A stretch of 7,825 nucleotides of DNA from CAZVNZ01 sp964628515 (GTDB lineage Bacteria; Bacillota; Clostridia; Christensenellales; Christensenellaceae), in assembly GCA_964628515.1 (NCBI GenBank), contig CAZVNZ010000055.1, positions 1 through 7,825 on the forward strand, read 5' to 3'. Position numbers and translations under genes: made by a program. The notes beneath the pieces were generated by a model, which saw only the letters and a program-made list of their open reading frames with translations, had not been told where the DNA came from and searched no databases. Below are positions 4,834 to 7,825 of this stretch, in pieces (the stretch's first letter is position 1; every line of letters begins with the position of its first letter).

Positions 4834-5757
4834 TTAAAACCCCGGGTCTTGCATAGGCTCTTGTGGGAATTCCTCCTCGGTGGTGTTTATTATTTCTTCT
4901 GTGATGATTTCCTCAGCTTTAACCTCGCCTGTGGTTGTGTCTATTTCGTAATCGTCCACTATTATGGTGTTTGCGTTTTGCGTAGATTCTTCCATAACCT
5001 CTTCGTAAGTGCTGTCCTGCTCTGACTTCTTGGCATATTCTATTAGCAAAGTACTGTCATCCGAGGAATTAATAATCAGCTTGCAGGTTCTGTTTATCAC
5101 GGTTTTTTTGCACATTTCCTCCTTAAATTTACCGTGTACCGAGCCTGCACTTACCGTGCCCTTATCGCTAACGGGTTTCATGGCACTTTGTGCCCACGCC
5201 TGCAGTATTTGGTCCATTGCCATAATGGTGGTTTCTTCCCTGCCATCTTTGTATACCACCGTACAGTATGCGGCAACAATTTTATCTTTACTCACATTTT
5301 CTAATTGTTGTGAATGCTTTATTACAAGGGTTTTACCGTGTTTTTTCTCATATTCGAAAACATCATCCTTATACACAACGTCTGCATAAATTTCCTGTAT
5401 CTCAGGGCAAACACGTTTGGCAACCGCCATAGCTCCGAAGTACGAACGCTGTAATGTAAGCTTGTCACCATAGACAATAAAGTAGCATTGTTTTTTATCC
5501 GGAGAAAGCCCCTGCACTACCATAGACATCAAGCTGTTTACTATACTTCCTTTATTGCATATTTCAAGCGCAAGCTTGTTGTTTCTGTCCTTAGTATCTT
5601 GCAACACAAGCCACGCTTGCTTCATTGCATTTTCTGCCGAATACCCTGCAGGGAAGTGCAGTTCGCCTTTTTCTCTAAACCCTCTCACCTTGTTTGTTAC
5701 GCTGTCCATAATATTTTTGCCCATTACCATTAATCCGTCTTGTTTTTGATTTGCCAT
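4834..5757 (-). CDS. recT: RecT family single-strand DNA annealing protein
   Basis: RecT coats single-stranded DNA and anneals complementary strands in phage recombination. The core covers about residues 40-245, with the family's typical stretch VNSLMSMVVQGLSPDKKQCY (73-92) followed by YGDKLTLQRSYFGAMAVAKR (96-115). Downstream come the HGKFKEEMCKKTVINR block (208-223) and a short helix. Length (307 aa) is normal. Residues 245-307 form a long acidic tail rich in Glu and Asp that ends in QDPGF, probably disordered. The ATG at 5757 has GGAGG ten bases upstream, and that site lies within the last codons of the ATPase gene, two bases away. The metallohydrolase follows after one base. This tight trio suggests one recombination machine. 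No RecE, YqaJ or lambda-Exo-like exonuclease is adjacent. Confidence 0.95.
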   Translation of the reverse strand: MANQKQDGLMVMGKNIMDSVTNKVRGFREKGELHFPAGYSAENAMKQAWLVLQDTKDRNNKLALEICNKGSIVNSLMSMVVQGLSPDKKQCYFIVYGDKLTLQRSYFGAMAVAKRVCPEIQEIYADVVYKDDVFEYEKKHGKTLVIKHSQQLENVSKDKIVAAYCTVVYKDGREETTIMAMDQILQAWAQSAMKPVSDKGTVSAGSVHGKFKEEMCKKTVINRTCKLIINSSDDSTLLIEYAKKSEQDSTYEEVMEESTQNANTIIVDDYEIDTTTGEVKAEEIITEEIINTTEEEFPQEPMQDPGF

Positions 5758-5759
5758 AA

Positions 5760-7670
5760 TTAAGCAACCTCCTCAAATTTTAGTCCTTCTATTCTAAGTG
5801 CCTTATCTTCCCTCGATACAACCAACCGCACTATCTGCCCCACACCGTCAATCAACCTTGTTACACTCTCCGCATTATCCACAAATATGGGAGCGGTAAC
5901 CCCATAATATTCGGACAGCGCACTTGCAATATCAAGCCCTATGTTTATCCGCATTGCAGAGTTAAGGTCGCTGTAAGGCACACCTTCGTACATAGCCTCG
6001 CAACACTCGGTAATACCGCCGTTAATCTGCTCGCCGAATAACTTAAACCGTGCCAGCTTAAATTTAGAATTTATCTTACTTTCAAGCATAGCAACTTTGG
6101 TTTTAACAAATTCCTCCGCTAAGTAAATATTTTTATCCGTCTGCTCCATTTCCTCCGCTAAACATTTTTCTTGATACTCAAGCTCGGCTATCCTGTTTTT
6201 AATCACTAAGTTATTATTGGCAAGGGCGATGCTTGACATATGCTCTTCGATTTTACCTTTTACCTCGTTTATCCTGCTTGTAACGTCCGAGGTGCTCTCC
6301 GTTTCTGCTCCTTTGCTTTTGAGTATCTCTTCTTTTTGCAAAAGCAGTTTTTCCAATGTCTCGGCATAGCCGGGCATATCTTCCGGCACCGTGGATGCAG
6401 GCACTACGATTTTTTCAAGCTCTCTAACCAACTTACTTTTCTTTGTTTCTTTATTGGATATTTCCCCGGTTAATTTGTTAATTTCCGCTACTTTAGTTTT
6501 GCCTGTAATTTGTATTTCTTGCAAGCGTTTGGATTTCTCAATATTAAAATGCTCTATGCCTTCGTTTAATTTGTCCTCCGGATAGGATTGGTTGCAGGTG
6601 GGGCAGATTGTTTCGCCTACCCATTTCTCCTCGGATATTTGTCCGTACTTTTTACGTAGTTCGGATGCGCTTTTCTCCTCTGCATTTTTTGTATTCTCAA
6701 GGGAAATAATTTCAGCACTTAGTATATTGATTTTATGCTCTAAATCGTTGCGCTCCTCTATTGCGTCAAGATAAAGTGCGTTGTATGCCTCTTTTGCAGA
6801 CAGCTTAAACTGCGTGTTTTTGTTATGCAGCTCCACTATTTTGTTTTCCGTTTCTCTAAGCTCTCTTTCCTGCTTGTTACTGCCAAGTGCCATAGTTTTT
6901 TCTACCTCAAGGCTTGACAGCTTTTCTTCAAGCTGTGATACCGCCATGCGCTCCTTTGCCTCGTCTACATCAACAATACTCTTGTACGCCTCGTCTATTC
7001 GTATAGGCAGTTCTTCACGTGCTTTGTTAATACGTGCTCTGTCCGCCGCCAACTTCTTTTTAAAATCATCCATAGAATATTTATCCAAATACACCGCCAA
7101 AGGAGATAGTGCCACGTCCGAGTTAATTACCTCGCCGTCCGTAATATCTCCGCACATTTCAAGCAGAATTTTCCGCCTGTCCGCCCAATGCAGTTGAGTG
7201 TTGAAGTACAGCACATCCGTAAGCAACCTAAATATCTTTTCGTCAAGGAGCTGTTTTATATACTCCTCGTACTCGCTTTTCTTCTTGGGCACATCGTCTA
7301 TACTGTATTTAGTTTCGTGCCCCGTAAGCACCGCATTTGCGCTCCCACGCTTTTTAGTCCATATTTCCGTATACGCCTTTTTAAGCTCGAAAGTCTTACC
7401 ACCTGCACTAAGCACCGCACTTACGGTAGGTTCTATGCCTTTTTGTGTTAAATTTCCGTCTTTGTCCAAAGGTTTTATGTTAAATTGCTTGGCGTTTTTG
7501 CTGTCTTTATCAAACATCAACCACATAAACCCGTCAAATATCGTGGTCTTTCCCGTTGCGTTATCCCCGTAGATATTGGTGGCAGTTGCGGAAAAATCAA
7601 CATCTAACTGCTTTATCCCCTTAAAATTGGAGATGCTTATTGACTGTATAGCTATTTTTTTCATTGACAT
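5760..7670 (-). CDS. Rad50/SbcC-like AAA_23 ATPase with a zinc hook
   Basis: This is a compact SMC/Rad50-like ATPase. Walker A is GDNATGKTT (35-43) after the ISNFKGIKQLDVDF opening typical of AAA_23 domains. Two heptad-rich stretches (about 205-350 and 370-540) should form an antiparallel coiled coil. Between them sits CPTCNQSYP, whose CxxC at 356-359 matches the Rad50 zinc hook that dimerises two molecules. The C-terminal head holds a signature-like LNSAMRINIGLDIASAL (569-585) and Walker B-type IFVDNAES (595-602). At 636 aa it is much shorter than bacterial SbcC (about 1000 aa), owing to a short coiled coil. No SbcD-type nuclease gene is visible. Two starts are possible: 7670 (ATG 3 bases after AAGGGGG) and 7664 (Met3, 9 bases after it). 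The second has the better spacing. It probably acts with RecT and the metallohydrolase on DNA ends. Confidence 0.92.
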   Translation of the reverse strand: MSMKKIAIQSISISNFKGIKQLDVDFSATATNIYGDNATGKTTIFDGFMWLMFDKDSKNAKQFNIKPLDKDGNLTQKGIEPTVSAVLSAGGKTFELKKAYTEIWTKKRGSANAVLTGHETKYSIDDVPKKKSEYEEYIKQLLDEKIFRLLTDVLYFNTQLHWADRRKILLEMCGDITDGEVINSDVALSPLAVYLDKYSMDDFKKKLAADRARINKAREELPIRIDEAYKSIVDVDEAKERMAVSQLEEKLSSLEVEKTMALGSNKQERELRETENKIVELHNKNTQFKLSAKEAYNALYLDAIEERNDLEHKINILSAEIISLENTKNAEEKSASELRKKYGQISEEKWVGETICPTCNQSYPEDKLNEGIEHFNIEKSKRLQEIQITGKTKVAEINKLTGEISNKETKKSKLVRELEKIVVPASTVPEDMPGYAETLEKLLLQKEEILKSKGAETESTSDVTSRINEVKGKIEEHMSSIALANNNLVIKNRIAELEYQEKCLAEEMEQTDKNIYLAEEFVKTKVAMLESKINSKFKLARFKLFGEQINGGITECCEAMYEGVPYSDLNSAMRINIGLDIASALSEYYGVTAPIFVDNAESVTRLIDGVGQIVRLVVSREDKALRIEGLKFEEVA

Positions 7671-7824
7671 TTACCCCCTTTTCTGTTATTCTTACCTTAG
7701 ATTTTTTAACAGTTGCACTTGCCGGTGCGCCAACATCGGCGGTGCTTTTTTCTTGGCAGTCGCACCTGCCACCGTCCCACATACATATTGTGCCTCCGCA
7801 TAGTTCGCATATTTTGTGTTTCAT
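7621..7824 (-). CDS. Small Cys-rich, zinc-ribbon-like protein (67 aa; start may lie beyond the window)
   Basis: The N-terminal 23 residues carry five Cys: CELC (6-9), C14, and CDC (21-23), with Gly and Trp between them. This is consistent with a small zinc-binding knuckle. The rest is basic and polar, without recognisable motifs. The last 50 bases overlap the start of the ATPase gene in another frame, a strong overlap that favours translational coupling. The ribosome binding site for the ATG at 7824 would lie outside the window, so the true start could be upstream. Short Cys-rich proteins are common in phage early operons, where they may bind DNA or RNA polymerase; no function can be assigned. 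The Cys pairs argue for a real gene, while the long overlap is a mild argument against the annotated 3' end. Confidence 0.6.
   Translation of the reverse strand: MKHKICELCGGTICMWDGGRCDCQEKSTADVGAPASATVKKSKVRITEKGVNVNEKNSYTVNKHLQF
7674..7680 (-). promoter_or_regulatory. Ribosome binding site that decides the ATPase start
   Basis: AAGGGGG on the minus strand lies 3 bases before the ATG at 7670 and 9 bases before the ATG at 7664. The usual spacing is 5 to 10 bases, so Met3 is the more likely first residue, although initiation from the AAGG part alone (6 bases to the first ATG) is not excluded. Confidence 0.5.
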
Positions 7825-7825
7825 T

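Noticed and set aside
5009..5389. Plus-strand open frame of 126 codons
   Set aside because: It lies fully opposite recT, has no good ribosome binding site context, and its Leu/Ser/Cys-rich translation is typical of an antisense shadow of a coding gene.
6781..7572. Plus-strand open frames of 138, 87 and 124 codons
   Set aside because: All lie opposite the zinc-hook ATPase, overlap each other, and show Ser/Leu-rich composition without motifs.
5760..7670. Cellular SbcC housekeeping gene
   Set aside because: The protein is far too short and no sbcD adjoins it; the phage gene order and RecT partner indicate a phage AAA_23 ATPase.

Overview
The window looks like the early replication and recombination region of a tailed phage or integrated prophage of a low-GC Gram-positive host, most likely a Clostridia-type Firmicute. 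The evidence is a one-way block of small, tightly packed genes with strong GGAGG-type ribosome binding sites, a RecT annealing protein, a Rad50/SbcC-like ATPase, a Lin1244/DUF4373-type replisome organizer, a VRR-NUC nuclease and a small methyltransferase. No structural, lysis, integrase or repressor gene is visible, so phage and prophage cannot be told apart here.

Every convincing gene is on the minus strand, so transcription runs from high to low coordinates. In that order: a small Cys-rich protein (7824-7621), a zinc-hook ATPase (7670-5760), RecT (5757-4834), a WalJ/YycJ-like metallo-beta-lactamase-fold hydrolase (4832-4149), a protein resembling phage 'replication terminator' proteins (4122-3724), a DUF2303-like protein (3720-2977), a 168-bp gap with direct repeats, a DUF559 endonuclease-like protein (2808-2326), a replisome organizer with a TTG start (2314-1445), a VRR-NUC nuclease (1436-1086), a methyltransferase (1054-590) and a charged helical protein of unknown role (528-67). 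A further gene probably starts at the left edge.

The first half forms a recombination module: an SMC-like ATPase, a single-strand annealing protein and a nuclease-like metallohydrolase, separated by only 1-2 bp. No RecE, YqaJ or lambda-Exo-type exonuclease and no SbcD is visible, so the metallohydrolase is the obvious candidate for the missing nuclease. The second half is a replication module with two further small PD-(D/E)XK-type nucleases around the replisome organizer.

Two non-coding signals stand out. The first is a 16-bp perfect direct repeat that brackets almost the whole of the only large gap; removing one repeat plus the spacer would restore normal operon spacing. The second is an inverted repeat around the ribosome binding site of the gene entering the left edge. 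The last two genes are clearly AT-richer than the VRR-NUC gene before them, which suggests a mosaic junction near position 1080. All family names rest on reading motifs by eye; no database search was run.
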